Source: Ectobius pallidus (lineage: Eukaryota; Arthropoda; Insecta; Blattodea; Ectobiidae). From it: a stretch of 64,000 bases of DNA. A program made the position numbers and the translations under genes. Positions 22,885-33,075 of this stretch are shown here, one piece after another. Positions within the stretch are counted from its first letter, which is position 1, and every line of letters starts with the position of its first letter. Location of the stretch: contig CAXKWD010000005.1 of assembly GCA_964059195.1 (NCBI GenBank), forward strand, positions 154,223,265 through 154,287,264, read 5' to 3'. The notes under the pieces were generated by a model. It had not been told where the DNA came from and did no database searches. It was given only the letters and a program-made list of their open reading frames with translations.

Positions 22885-23125
22885 ATTTTTTATATTTTAA
22901 TATTTAATTAAGCTTTATTTATACTCCTTTGAGCATCGAGGTTATAATAAGTCAGGAATACGTATGTAAATCAGTAGGCCATGTTCGTGTAACTATTGAC
23001 ATTCCACTTTTTCTATTGTTGATGTGTTAATTTCAACTTATGTTAAATATGATACAGGATGAAATAGTGGTTATATGTCATGGATGATAAGCAAATATCC
23101 AATTCAGCACTGTCCTTTACGACGG
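22885..23125 (-). mobile_element. tRNA-derived SINE family A, copy 2 (body only, inverted)
   Basis: Antisense match to the family body: TTTATACTCCTTTGAGC, CAGTAGGCCATG, then GATACAGGATGAAAT and TATCCAATTCAGC. The tRNA-like head is missing. Confidence 0.75.
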
Positions 23126-23148
23126 AGGAAATCTTGAAAAAAAGTATT

Positions 23149-23490
23149 TTTTTTTTTAATTCAGCTGTGTTATACTCCATTTAGCTTCGAGGCCATATCA
23201 GGAGTTCGGGATCTTTGTCTATACACTAGGATAGTCAATGGAACTATTGCTTGTCAATTATTTCTATTGTTATTGTATTTTATGGTGTAAAATTCAACTG
23301 GCATTAAATTAAATGGATATGATACAGGATGAAATTATGACGGATGATATTATGACGGATGATTCACGGTATGTAAATATCCAATTCGGCCTTTGCCTTT
23401 ACGACTTGGGAAAGCATGAAAAAAACCCATGTCAAATTGGCTGACCACGGGATTTGAACCTGGGACCTCCCGAATGCGAGTCCAAGACGT
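23149..23490 (-). mobile_element. tRNA-derived SINE family A, copy 3 (near full length, inverted)
   Basis: The right side on the + strand carries the antisense tRNA-like head with the B box (GGGATTTGAACCTGGGACCT) and CGAATGCGAGTCCAAGACGT. The body and A/T-rich tail follow to the left, ending in a T run at 23149. A GATGATATTATGACG unit is locally duplicated near 23340-23365. It lies head to tail with copy 2. Confidence 0.85.
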
Positions 23491-24224
23491 TACCATTCGT
23501 GTGTCTTGTGTTAGAAGTGCTGTTTTCAATTCAGGCTGTCTAAAATTACTTTTTTATACAGATTCTACACAACGCACAACCCTGAATGCTGCGAGGTGGA
23601 GCTGTCTTGATTGGGGCTTAAAGTAAATGCGATATCGACTTCTCTCCTGAAAATCTGTGTGTTTGATGTACGGTAAGCTTACCTTTTCTAAGATGGCAAT
23701 TAGCTGTTCGCCTGACAATGCTTAGCCCAGTGGAAAGCCTCCGTCCCACAATATAAACTTGGAGGCAAACAGGTGGATCTGTTTCCTCCACTTCTGTTTG
23801 TTCTGCCTTCAAATATCCATTATTCCAGCCCCATCCTTTGTTCCCGTCCCTTTATATTCTCTGATACTAACTTCTCCCAACATTGATTTATCGAAGATGA
23901 ACTTAACCACGTCATAACATTTAAGTTCTCTGTTATCTTGCCTCAAGACATTCAGGTCCTGACGTAATACTCCTGTACACGAAATCTTAAATTGAATATT
24001 ATATTTTTGACATGTACACGACTTTGAAGTCGGTCTGATGAGGGAGGATCGCTTGCTAAAACTGCATGTAACTGAAATATATGTCTGGGCAAATAAACTC
24101 AAATTATAAAATACACACGCTAAGTTTGAAGTCTAGACCTCTAGGTTTTTTGGGGGGAGGGTGTTTACTGTTTCGTACCAAATATACTTAACTGACAGAA
24201 ATTTTGCATGAACATAGACTTTTA
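23491..24224. other. Unrecognised sequence
   Basis: Frames of 64-97 codons on the minus strand show no motif. A short G run occurs at 24150-24160. Confidence 0.3.
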
Positions 24225-24665
24225 TACCTGTCTGTATAATTCTAAAATAAAATTACACCCCGGTTTACACATGTAGTCCTAGTCATGGATTCTTTAAATC
24301 TAGAAATTAAAAAATCATATAGACTGTTAATTTTCATCCCTGTTTAATTAGTTTTCCAGTTGGTGTGCTCCGTCTTCCTGGTGCTGATATCATGATAATT
24401 ATAGCTTTTTTCGTTATTATTACTTTTATCACTTGAGTCATGCCATTACTATCAGCTTTTGCCTTTCTCCCCTGGTACTTTTTCAAGGTGTTAATTTGTC
24501 CATTTTTTAGCTTTTTAAAACAGGTTAGTATTATAATACTTCTGTTGTAAAACATAGGCCTACACTGCAACTGCCCCCGAGCACGAGTCCCTGTTTTTTC
24601 GTGGTTTTAGGACCAATCTATGTATCATATATGCAATTATGAAACAAAAATATGTACATAAATAC
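24225..24665 (+). repeat. Dispersed repeat, LINE 3'-end-like, copy 2 of 2
   Basis: Matches 4540-4985 with many substitutions. Shared blocks include AACTGCCCCCGAGCACG and GAGTCATGCC, followed by an A-rich tail. Confidence 0.6.
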
Positions 24666-24727
24666 ATTCCTGCAAAGAACATTGGACTATAGCCTTTTCA
24701 GAATGATTCATCGGTTTACTGGCTTTC

Positions 24728-25544
24728 GTCCTATTTCATAAAACTCTACAGGTGTGACAAATACAACAGTTATGTCAAGGCTGACAAATTTGTCAAAATG
24801 TCGTCTCATTTGTATATTTCATAAATATTACAACTTTTCCTTACATTACTGGCAAATTAATATAAATTGTCAGATTAAAAAAAGAGCCCTTTTCACAAAC
24901 GCGACAAATTTAGTACACTGTAGATGACTCTTATATACGTGTGCGATAATTGACCTCAACATTGAATGTGATATCTAGTAGGTAATCGATTATTACTATA
25001 AAAATAATTTGAATACAAAGTCACTGAAATTGAAAGTTAGGTTAATCCATTGCCTAAAAACCCTGTGAGATCTCATGTTCATTTCTTCATCACTTTCACA
25101 ACTACCAATATCATTACTACTAGTGTTCATTATTAACAAGACAATTTAGCAAGTTTATTAGCAAGAAAGTTTAAATCGCAAAAAAAAAAAAAATCCATAT
25201 TATGCCACACATTTACATAACCTACTGACTTGGCCTACATATGAAAGATTGCCTGTCACTTCTATAATAACAATTCTACATTTTTTTGTAAATTTTTTAA
25301 TATGTCAACAAAAATTGTTTTATAAATGGTAGGTATCCGAAGATTTGACATATTTGTCAGACTTTTACCTGTAAACTCAAAAGTTTTGAGGAACAAGAAT
25401 TTGCAAAATTGTCATACAAATCTAGAAAATTGTCATGACATTTATGTAAAGTAGTCAGCATTTATGAAAAACACAATTGTCAAAATGTAAACCTGTAAAA
25501 CAATTTACTGATACCTGAAAAATTGTACCTTTATGAAATAGGAC
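24728..25544. mobile_element. MITE-like element, 817 bp, rich in TGACAA/TTGTCA (family D copy 1)
   Basis: The ends are inverted: GTCCTATTTCATAAA on the left, TTTATGAAATAGGAC on the right. TGACA or TGTCA motifs recur more than a dozen times between them, in both orientations. No coding sequence. A diverged relative is at 55200-56557. Confidence 0.72.
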
Positions 25545-26175
25545 CCAGATTATGTTTTTTTGCCGATATTCAACATTTTGGCTAAACCACTGATCATGCC
25601 TAATTCGGAGTTGCGTACTATAACTTGATCTGAATTTCTAACTCATGGAGTCGGCTACGTTTCGAACCCAACCTCCAGAATTTAAGTTTTTAACTTAACG
25701 TCTAGCTCCCTAGGTCTCTCGGCTTAACTTATTATACTTTACGCCAAATCCTTTGCAGTAAGACAGGCTCTGAGGTATTTTGCCCTTCGGTTTAATTAAT
25801 AGAGACTTCTGTTGAGCGAGAGAGTGGGTGTTTGACTCCCTCGGGGCTGAATTTCAAAGCAATAATCAGTTCCCGAGCGCCCCTTCACTGATGAACGACG
25901 CCTTCATGCTCCGTCTCAACTAGCAATCCACTATGCTTCCAAACTTTCCCTTTTGTTTACTCTCGCTTTGGTGAGAAAATTAGATAGTTAGTGGGATAGA
26001 AGTATATCTCTCTCGTGACTTCAAGATATTTCCTTATCCCTTTAAACAAGGTGGTGGGTGAGATATAGGCCTAAGTGTAGTCATTTTGAATATAGCAATC
26101 TCTTTACATTCTCACATAATTATAATGTATGCATATTATTCATTACTGTGACAGTGAAGTAAAATAAAAAAGAAA
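25545..26175. other. Unrecognised sequence
   Basis: A B-box-like antisense sequence (TTTCGAACCC) near 25660 lacks a supporting cloverleaf. No gene recognised. Confidence 0.3.
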
Positions 26176-26505
26176 ACGAGATATATCCGTGAAAACATAT
26201 TTCATGATGCCTAGAAGCAAAAAGGCATTTTGTTACAGAGGGAAAAAAAGTGGACCGACTCTTGTAGCTGATGTCAGAGCCTTGTGTTACGTAAATAAAT
26301 GTAAGAGATGTAACGGAAACGTTTGTTTTCACAAGTATTGCAAATTACGTGAAATTATTTCTCAATTCAAGCAATTTATTTGGCTGTAGAACAAATTTCA
26401 ATACACTCCCTGCTATCCTGTGAATGCTGCTAGGCATGCGCAGTGGCTCATATCGGCCACTTAGATATTTTAGTGGGTCCGCTTTTTTCCGTACCTGTAT
26501 ATTTT
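26176..26505 (+). repeat. Dispersed repeat (family E), copy 1
   Basis: 26295-26370 and 26384-26505 match, in reverse, 50420-50527 and 50033-50140. Shared blocks include AGAGATGTAACGGAAACGTT and GGCTCATATCGGC. The short open frames on both strands are not conserved as proteins. Confidence 0.75.
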
Positions 26506-26599
26506 TTAGAGTCATGCACTTTTTTAGGCAAAAATCGGGGTTTTTTAAAAATATATGAATTTTTACAAAATCACTGCCATTTCAACAAATTTAATCATT

Positions 26600-26912
26600 T
26601 GGGAGGTCCCAGGTTCAAATCCCGTGGCAGGCCAATTTGATATGGGTTTTCTCATGGTTTACCCAGTCGTAAAGGCAGTTCCCGAATTGGATATTTATAT
26701 ATCATGAATCATCCTCACCATTTCACCCTGTATCATATCCATTGAAATTAATATCAGTTGAAATTTACTCCATTAAATACACCGTCAATAGAAACAATTG
26801 ACAAGCAATAGTTCCATGGCCTACCCTACTGTACTGACACAGATCCCAGACTCCTGATTTAGCCTCGAAGCTAAAAGGAGTAAAAACACAGCTGAAATAA
26901 AATAAAAATTAA
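26600..26912 (+). mobile_element. tRNA-derived SINE family A, copy 4 (5'-truncated)
   Basis: Starts inside the head at GGGAGGTCCCAGGTTCAAAT (B box) and runs through the whole body to GCTGAAATAAAATAAAAA. No A box in this copy. Confidence 0.85.
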
Positions 26913-27349
26913 TCCCGTTCTCTCCAGAAACTTGCGTCACCTCTCCAAACTTCGTGAGCATGTTATAATATTACAAGCAATGAGTTTAAGCAAGACAACT
27001 TTCATAACTTGTCGAACTACACCGTGTAGATGTTTCAGTAAACACTTAGGGATTCATTAGCAGTTAATGAGATGGAAATGGATCGTTTCTTGTACCGTTC
27101 TTGCCGTGATACAAGATCTTGTGTACAAGAACCTGAGCACATTAGCGTCATTCTCGGGAAGACATCGGCACCGGAATCGAATTAAGGCGGAGTGCGCGAT
27201 CTCACACATTTGTATCGACCTCTCTCACCGGCAACTTTCAACTAATTGAAATGTTAATGACATTATGGGCTGAAATTCAAAACAAAAAATCTGATGTTAA
27301 ATTCACATAACTTACTCCGCCCAAATAAAAGTTAGCCTCTTAATACGGA
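26913..27349. other. Unrecognised sequence
   Basis: No gene or repeat recognised. A 60-codon frame at 27067-27249 has no motif. Confidence 0.3.
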
Positions 27350-28110
27350 GCCGTTTTCAAGAAAATCACGACAAAATTTCTTCGTGTAAAGTCCCCTTAA
27401 AAATAAGAGAAAGTCGTCGCCAATCTTCGTGTCACATCCCCAAAAGGTACTTTTTAAATTTATTTATTTATTTATTTTATCATATTTATACAAATACAAA
27501 TACATATTTATACAAGTAAAATAAAACAATTTTCAAATTTCAAAAGTGACTACAAGTACTATTTAAAAAGAGGAAAAGAAATATAGGCTATATCTTCTCA
27601 AGAAGTATAACATTTAGTAATACACCCGAATGAGCAAGACTGCTCGTGCTCGGATGCAGTTTCAAAAATATCAAAGTGAAGAAAGAGGAGAGACTAAAGA
27701 GTGTATAATGTGATTAACTAAAAAATAAAGTAAAAAATATGAATATGCTACATATTGTTTTCGTACGATTTTCCGTGATAAAAGCCGTATTGCAAAGAGA
27801 GCGTATTCAGAGTGAGTGGCTTATAACTACCCTTCAGATGATTTTTTCGAGAAAAAATTCAAATAAAAGTTTTAGATCTTAGTATAAGCAACTCATGTGC
27901 AAAATTTAAAAAAATCGTTAGAGCCGTTTTCGAGAAAACCACGAAAAACTAAAAAAAAAAATCATGTAAAGTCCCATTAAAAATAAGAGAAACTTGTCGC
28001 CAATTTTTGGGTCACATCTTCAGAAGGCACCTGGCCCAAATACAAAATGTTGTTATCATACGATTTACCGTTCCTGAGCTAGACATCCACACAGACCTAC
28101 ATAAATACAG
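27350..28110. repeat. Direct repeat pair within an unidentified repetitive region
   Basis: About 110 bp at 27350-27455 recurs at 27922-28040: GCCGTTTTC.AGAAAA, then GTAAAGTCCC.TTAAAAATAA, then GAGAAA..TCGCCAAT and GGTCACATC. The DNA between is AT-rich with TTTA units near 27465. Confidence 0.7.
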
Positions 28111-28215
28111 ACATGTTTCCGAATGTAGTATTTTTGGATTCAGGAGACCTCAAAAGGTGTTTTTATATTAAAAACTCAACTTCAAATTTGGGAGTCGAAA
28201 ACATTACCATAGGTA

Positions 28216-28258
28216 CAGGCAGTAGTAGTAATAGTAGTAGTAGTGGTAGTAGTAGTAA
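28216..28258. repeat. (AGT)n microsatellite at the LINE 3' end
   Basis: Trinucleotide repeat GTAGTA with a few changes, directly at the 3' side of the minus-strand LINE fragment. It probably is that element's terminal microsatellite (read ACT on its sense strand). Confidence 0.8.
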
Positions 28259-28261
28259 GTA

Positions 28262-29165
28262 TTCTGCCTTCCGGCAGGTTTTCAAACTTGGTACGCGAAT
28301 GTTGTTTTCCAAAACTGTCTATCCTCTGCTTCCTCCTTCAGCATCCAATATTTCCGCTTTTCCCTTAAATCGTCCAACAGCTGCATTCTTCTTCTTCCAA
28401 GTCTAGTTGTACCCTCCAATCTTCCTTCTACGACATCATGTAATAAGCAATTCCTTCTGAGAATGTGCCTAAACCAGTTTGCTTTCCTCTGACGAATTGT
28501 GTGTATGATTGACTTCTTCTCACCCACTCTACTCAGAACCTCTTCGTTTGTCACCATGTCCATCCACTTTATATTTTCTATCTGTCTCCAGCACCAAATT
28601 TCAAAACTTTCTAAATATTTCTTCTCTAATTTCCTCAAAGTCCATGTCTCTTATCCATGCAAAGCAATACTCCAAATATAACACTTCGCCAGGTTTTTAC
28701 GTAGCTCTAGGTTCAGACTACTAGTTAGCAGAGTTCTCTTCTTCATAAATGCTTTCTTGGCCATGGCAATTCTTGATCTTATCTCCTTGGTGCAATATGC
28801 ATCTTTCGTCAGTACACTTCCTAAGTATTTGAACTGGTTCACGTTCTCTAATTCTTGATTTCCCATGATAATTTGAAGCGGCTCTTCTCTCTTCGATATC
28901 CTCATCACCTTCGATTTACCTATGTTGATTTCCATTCCATACTTTCTTCCTGTTTCCACCAGCCTGTCAATCATTCCTTGCAATATTTCTTGTTTCTTTG
29001 CCAGAATCACCAGGTCGTCCGCATATTTGATGGTGTTAATAGCGTATCCTCCTATCACAAAATCCCTAACTCCTTCTAAGGCAGAGGAAGTAAAAAGTAT
29101 TAAATGTTCAGAAGAATGCGTTTGTACTGTATGTTCTTCAATAACTTCATCTCCCATGTTTATAT
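28262..29165 (-). pseudogene. LINE reverse-transcriptase fragment with YADD box (endonuclease-RT type), broken
   Basis: Reading the minus strand from 29157, a 168-codon frame contains IKYADDLVILAKK, the RT catalytic box, followed by MIDRLVETGRKYGMEINIGK and NQFKYLGSVLT, then SRIAMAKKAFMKKRTLLTSS and CYIWSIALHG. After a stop and frameshift near 28640 it continues with KKYLESFEIWCWRQIENI, then ANWFRHILRRNC and GRRRMQLLDDLREKRKYWML, near the usual C terminus. This is the endonuclease-reverse transcriptase LINE type common in insects (CR1/L2/RTE-like; clade not resolved by eye). The N-terminal endonuclease and first part of RT are absent. It is a dead 5'-truncated copy. Confidence 0.88.
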
Positions 29166-29570
29166 CATGGTTGGAGGTAGAAAACCGAATAAATCTAGAT
29201 CTACATCGGTAAATGCGCCATACCCTATCATTATGGATAAAACAACGAATTAAAAAAATTACTTCACTTCGGGTTTTATCCGGGTAAAGCGCGACTTATC
29301 CTCATGCCTCTAACCGTAAGTCAAGTTGACTTCTTATATCCACTGTATATACTGTAGGCTAGCAGTAAGGTGATCCATGAGTGAGATATGACGTTGAGGG
29401 CACCTGAAGAGCTATTTTTATAACCCTTCGGCCAGGGAGCAGGTTTCTATGCTCGAGGTCGCGAGTTCAATCCCAACTCAGGTGCATAAATGTGACAAAT
29501 CCATGTCTATAGGTTAACAATTTCTGAGGGAGAAAATTCAGTCACAGCGGCGATAGTTAACAATTTTACA
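29166..29570. other. Unrecognised sequence with one weak tRNA-like stretch
   Basis: At 29400-29485 ACCTGA and TCAGGT can pair around a B-box-like GAGTTCAATCCC, but there is no good A box. Not called a tRNA. Confidence 0.3.
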
Positions 29571-29572
29571 AT

Positions 29573-29890
29573 CGTCTTGGACTCGCATTCGGGAGGTCCC
29601 AGGTTCAAATCCCATGGCCGGCCAATTTGACATGGATTTTTTTCATGGTTTCCCCAGTCGTAAACGCAAATACCGAATTGGACATTTACATACCATGAAT
29701 CATCCTCACCATTTAAATTAATATCAGTTGAAATTTACTTCATTAAAATGCAACAATAATATAAACAATTGACAAGTAATAGTTCCATGGCCTACTCTGT
29801 TGTACAGACACATATCTCGGTCTCCTGATATAACCTCAAAGCTAAAAGGAATATAAACACAGCTGAAACGAAAATAAATAAATAAATAAA
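29573..29890 (+). mobile_element. tRNA-derived SINE family A, copy 5
   Basis: CTTGGACTCGCATTCGGGAG, then the B-box part CCAGGTTCAAATCCCATGG, then the body to AAGCTAAAAGGAATATAAAC and an (AAATA)n tail near 29870-29890. A deletion removes the CATCCTGTATCATATCC segment. Confidence 0.88.
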
Positions 29891-30586
29891 ACATACAACA
29901 CCATATGTTAGGAACATATAACATATAAATGTTCTGCAAGGTATGAAATGTTATTCAATAACAGCATTTACCAAATAAAACATTTCTCATAATCGCCTAT
30001 GTAGCGTTATCATATTTATCGGAATAATACGCAAATTGCGTAGTGGATTGTTACAATGTTTTATTTAATTCACCATTATAAAATATTGTTTCATAGCTTT
30101 ATGTTCTTTTTTAATGGCATCAGAGGAATTAGATTGTTTAAAAGTACGTGTCATTGGATTTGTCTTGTCATCCCTAGAGCATAATTGATCCGATTTTATT
30201 ATTAATAGCCATTGCAAACCTGATCTTACAGGTCAGTGCTTTTAAATGGATTTCAAAGAAAACCACTTAATATAATAATGCAAGTTTAACAACCATAAAA
30301 CAGAATCAAGTATCAAATTAACCGGAACGAGCAAATATGAGGAGTAACACTAGTGGATTACACTTTAAATTTTGGTTATTTATAAACCTAATGTAGATCA
30401 TTATTTATTGTTTCCGTTCAGTTAATATATTATGTTACGCCCATTCTGTGCATGTTTCTCGATTTAGTCTCCTATAACAACTACATGATGACGTAGCCAG
30501 TTTTGAGGTACCGGTACTACACGCAAAAACTGCTTATACGAAATTCAAATACCTTAGAAAACATAGATATATAAGCTTTCATGAAC
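29891..30586. other. AT-rich DNA, nothing recognised
   Basis: No coding frame with motif, no inverted ends. Confidence 0.3.
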
Positions 30587-30642
30587 CACAGATTATTGTC
30601 TCTGTTGGACATTACATGAGAATATTATAGGAGAAAATTTCT

Positions 30643-30714
30643 TCCGACACTGGGACTTGAACCCAGGACCTTTGGCTATTCGCGCCAATGCTCTACCAAC
30701 TGAGCTGAGCCGGA
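30643..30714 (-). ncRNA. tRNA-like sequence, 72 nt, full cloverleaf, GAA at anticodon position
   Basis: On the minus strand: acceptor TCCGGCT/TGTCGGA (one G-T and one mismatch), D arm GCTC-AGTTGGTA-GAGC, anticodon stem TTGGC/GCCAA with loop GCGAATA, and T arm CTGGG-TTCAAGT-CCCAG. Lengths are canonical. The anticodon by position would be GAA (Phe), but position 33 is C instead of the universal U, and its body does not resemble standard tRNA-Phe. So a tRNA-derived repeat is more likely than a working tRNA. Confidence 0.6.
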
Positions 30715-30796
30715 GTTCAATTCACAGCGCCAGATGGTAGACTATTAGGGCAATCAGTCATAGGAGAGAGGTTCCATCTGGCGCTGTGAATTGAAC

Positions 30797-30868
30797 TCCG
30801 GCTTAGCTCAGTTGGTAGAGCATTAGCGCGAATAGCCAAAGGTCCTGAGTTCAAGTCCCAGTGTCGGA
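30797..30868 (+). ncRNA. tRNA-like sequence, mirror copy of 30643-30714
   Basis: Same 72-nt cloverleaf on the + strand with three or four changes (TTAGCTCAGTTGGTAGAGC, anticodon stem TTAGC/GCCAA, T arm CTGAG-TTCAAGT-CCCAG). Weakened pairing in the anticodon and T stems argues against function. Confidence 0.6.
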
Positions 30869-31026
30869 AGAATTTTTCTCCTATAATATTCTCACTTATT
30901 GTATGATTATAAGATAATATCAGCTAGATAATAATTTTTAATACACCCAAATGAGCAATACCGCGATGCTCGGAACTGTTTTGTTTATACAGATGTGCAT
31001 TACAGAGAGTTTCCATTGTGTTCCAG

Positions 31027-31174
31027 ACGGTGTCGGTGGCTGTATCTGTTCTCACCCTGACGTTCATTTCTGTGGACCGCTGGTACGCCATCTGCTTCCC
31101 TCTGAAATTCAAGTCCACCACGAACCGCGCCAAGACAGCCATATTCATCATTTGGCTCGTCGCCCTGGCCTTCG
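31027..31174 (+). CDS. ATR: Allatotropin/orexin-like receptor, exon covering TM3, intracellular loop 2 and start of TM4 (partial gene)
   Basis: Internal exon of a rhodopsin-family neuropeptide receptor in the plasma membrane, expected to couple peptide binding to G-protein signalling. The exon runs from a 3' splice site (TTCCATTGTGTTCCAG) to a consensus donor (G|GTAAGT at 31175) and encodes 49 codons plus one base, so it starts in phase 0 and ends in phase 1. It opens with TVSVAVSVLTLTFIS, the cytoplasmic half of TM3, followed by DRWYAICFPLKF. Tryptophan after DR, rather than the usual DRY, is typical of the orexin/allatotropin receptors. Next come KSTTNRAKTA (loop 2) and IIWLVALAF (TM4). It is markedly more GC-rich than the surrounding DNA. 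The phase-1 end joins the exon at 56587 without a frameshift, and the joined TM4 aligns residue for residue with the orexin-receptor pattern I know. Exons for the N terminus, TM1 and TM2 were not found. Other DRW-type peptide receptors are the main alternative. Confidence 0.88.
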
Positions 31175-31275
31175 GTAAGTATGTTAATTACCTCATCTTA
31201 GTATTAAGCACATTCTACTGTGTCGACTTCATATAACCTTCAAGCTTTGTAAAAGATGTTCAGGATTGATTCTTT

Positions 31276-32140
31276 GTACAGAGTGTTAATGAGTAGACCT
31301 GGGATTTTAAGGCAAATGCCTATTTTGTTCCTTATGAAATAACATGAAAATTTCTAAATATGTTGACATTTCATGATAAATTACTTATATTTATAGAGTT
31401 TTATAGTGCCCTAAAATGCCTATTTGGACCTTTGGAGCCTACTTTTACTATTTAGTGCCTAAAATGCCTATTCTGTACGTTTAAAAAAGAATCCAACTTC
31501 TGTAACTTTTACAATCATTTAATGGACATCCCTGAATGAAGAGCAGAACAGCAGAGGGTGAGTTTTTCACAGAAACTTGATTTTCCCAAACAATTGTCGC
31601 CAAAGGAATGCTGACTGACGGGGGAGGATTCGCTCAAAACAACAAGTAGCAGGTATATAGTAAGAAGGGACATACTGTGTCAATTTTTCATATAATCCAA
31701 AACTGTTTTTGATAAATGTATTTTTTATTCTGTCTTAATTTTGCAATGATTTCTGTTAATAATAGGTATACCACGTTTTTTACAGTGAAAAAAGATCACG
31801 TTACAGCTGAAGGGAATATTGTAGTATTTTAAAGTATATTTTCTATTTACACATTTTTAAAACTGATTTTAAGTGCCTATTTTCTCTTTTAAAAGCCTAT
31901 TTACTTGTTTTAAAAGACTTTTTAGGTGCCTAAAACTAATTTTTTTAGAGCTTAAAATCCCAGGTCTATTAATGAGTAACACCGAAATATTTTACTTGTT
32001 TACAGAGGGGACATAGACAAGCAACTTTTATTAATAGTTTTGCTCTATGGGTTCAATTTTTCCTGTTACAGCATAAAGTCTCCTAAGGCATGGCCGCCAC
32101 TGACTTCTAACATTTTAAAAATGAAATATGCTCTCTAATC
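31276..32140 (+). mobile_element. Family C fold-back relative, split by a hAT MITE
   Basis: The left piece TACAGAGTGTTAATGAG (31276-31293) continues at 31977 with TAACACCGAAATATTTTAC, AGAGGGGACATAGACAAGC and TTTTGCTCTATGG, as in 17757-17945. The hAT element at 31294-31968 plus one copy of its duplication interrupts it. Confidence 0.75.
31294..31968. mobile_element. hAT-like MITE, 675 bp, 8-bp duplication TTAATGAG
   Basis: Inverted ends TAGACCTGGGATTTTAAG on both sides. The direct repeat TTAATGAG occurs at 31286-31293 and 31969-31976. Subterminal zones repeat TGCCTATTTT / TGCCTAAAA many times. No coding sequence. Confidence 0.9.
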
Positions 32141-32910
32141 TGTCATCTTTTGAAAAAAAAAATTGTATGACCTGCTTTTCCTTGGTGCATTTGGCTAGTT
32201 GATATTATTATTTATTTATTTATTACGGTGCAGGCTTTTAAGTGAAGGAAATAACTTCAAACATTTGTTTTTATTTTTGACTGCAGTTTACCGAAAGTGT
32301 GTTTTTTTAAGCATTTAAGAACCATGTTTTCATAGTAAATATTAACAAGTTTTTTGAAATTTGTACAGAACGTAGATAACTATTGTATAAAGAAACCTGT
32401 ACATCAGTTTCAGGTCATCTCTTTCTTTAAAAAAAAAATGAAATAAAAAAAAATTTAAAAAATTGTACCGGTTTTATTGAAAATTTTAATTACATAAAAT
32501 TAATTTATGTTTTCTCCTAACGCTTTTATGATAATACGAAATCCATATACAAGATTCTTCCAGAACCTAGCCTAAAATGAATAAACTGCCCAAAAGCACA
32601 GGGTGATACAATTAAATTAAACTATTAAAGAAATATTTTAATGAAGGATTAAGGGTTGCCTGTTCGAACAAAGTGGACAGGAATTCGGGCACTCTGTATA
32701 TACTTTTAACTAAAAAGAGGTGCCTCATGTGGCCCGCGGGACACCAATTGTAATTTCTTGTTCTGAACTGTTGCTTTATACTACATCTAGAAAATAATAC
32801 CGCGTTATTTCTAGCGTGCTTGCTTATGTTACTTTATTCTGTTTCTACTTTCATTCTATTTCTATTAATATATGTGGTTAGTAAACTTTCTGCCTCCCTT
32901 ATTTTACTTT
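32141..32910. other. AT-rich DNA, nothing recognised
   Basis: Contains A-rich stretches near 32430-32460 and short TTTA repeats near 32210. No gene recognised. Confidence 0.3.
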
Positions 32911-33075
32911 TAGTCCATTCACCAGGTACTTTTACCTGGAAAAAGGTCCGAAGTTAATGATTTTTTAATATGTTGTATGTGGGTATTCTGTGGTGTACAA
33001 TCCAAGTTTTCCAATTCGAGAACCCTGTGCGAAATTCAGGGCAGCCGAAAAACCCCGAATAAAAATAAAAAAAGT
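32911..33075 (+). mobile_element. One end of the long-TIR element family (see 34528-35331)
   Basis: Begins TTAGTCCATTCACCAGGTAC and continues through GAAAAAGGTCCGAAGTTAA, TTCTGTGGTGTA and CGAGAACCCTGTGCGAA, the reverse complement of the right end of the element at 35160-35331. Only one end is present. Confidence 0.75.

Larger units (their letters stand above)
30587..30905. mobile_element. Palindromic fold-back element with two converging tRNA-like arms (family F copy 1)
   Basis: The left arm (about 30606-30730) and right arm (about 30775-30905) are inverted copies. Outer ends: GAATATTATAGGAGAAAA and TTTCTCCTATAATATTC. Inner part: TTGAACTCCGGCTTAGCTC on the right, its complement on the left, around a central AGGGCAATCAGTCATAGG-type spacer. 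Relatives are at 40381-40520 and 40735-40960, sharing the same outer ends and the CCACAGATTATTGTCTCTG leader. No coding sequence. Confidence 0.85.

Noticed and set aside
28113..28406. 97-codon frame with a Ser/Gly-rich run
   Set aside because: The run is the (AGT)n microsatellite, and the downstream part is the antisense of the LINE fragment.
30643..30868. Functional tRNA-Phe gene pair
   Set aside because: Anticodon position reads GAA but base 33 is C rather than T, body differs from tRNA-Phe, and the sequence lies in a dispersed palindromic repeat.
30951..31178. A 75-codon frame overlapping the receptor exon in another reading frame
   Set aside because: Shadow frame of the receptor exon; it lacks any motif and crosses the 3' splice site.
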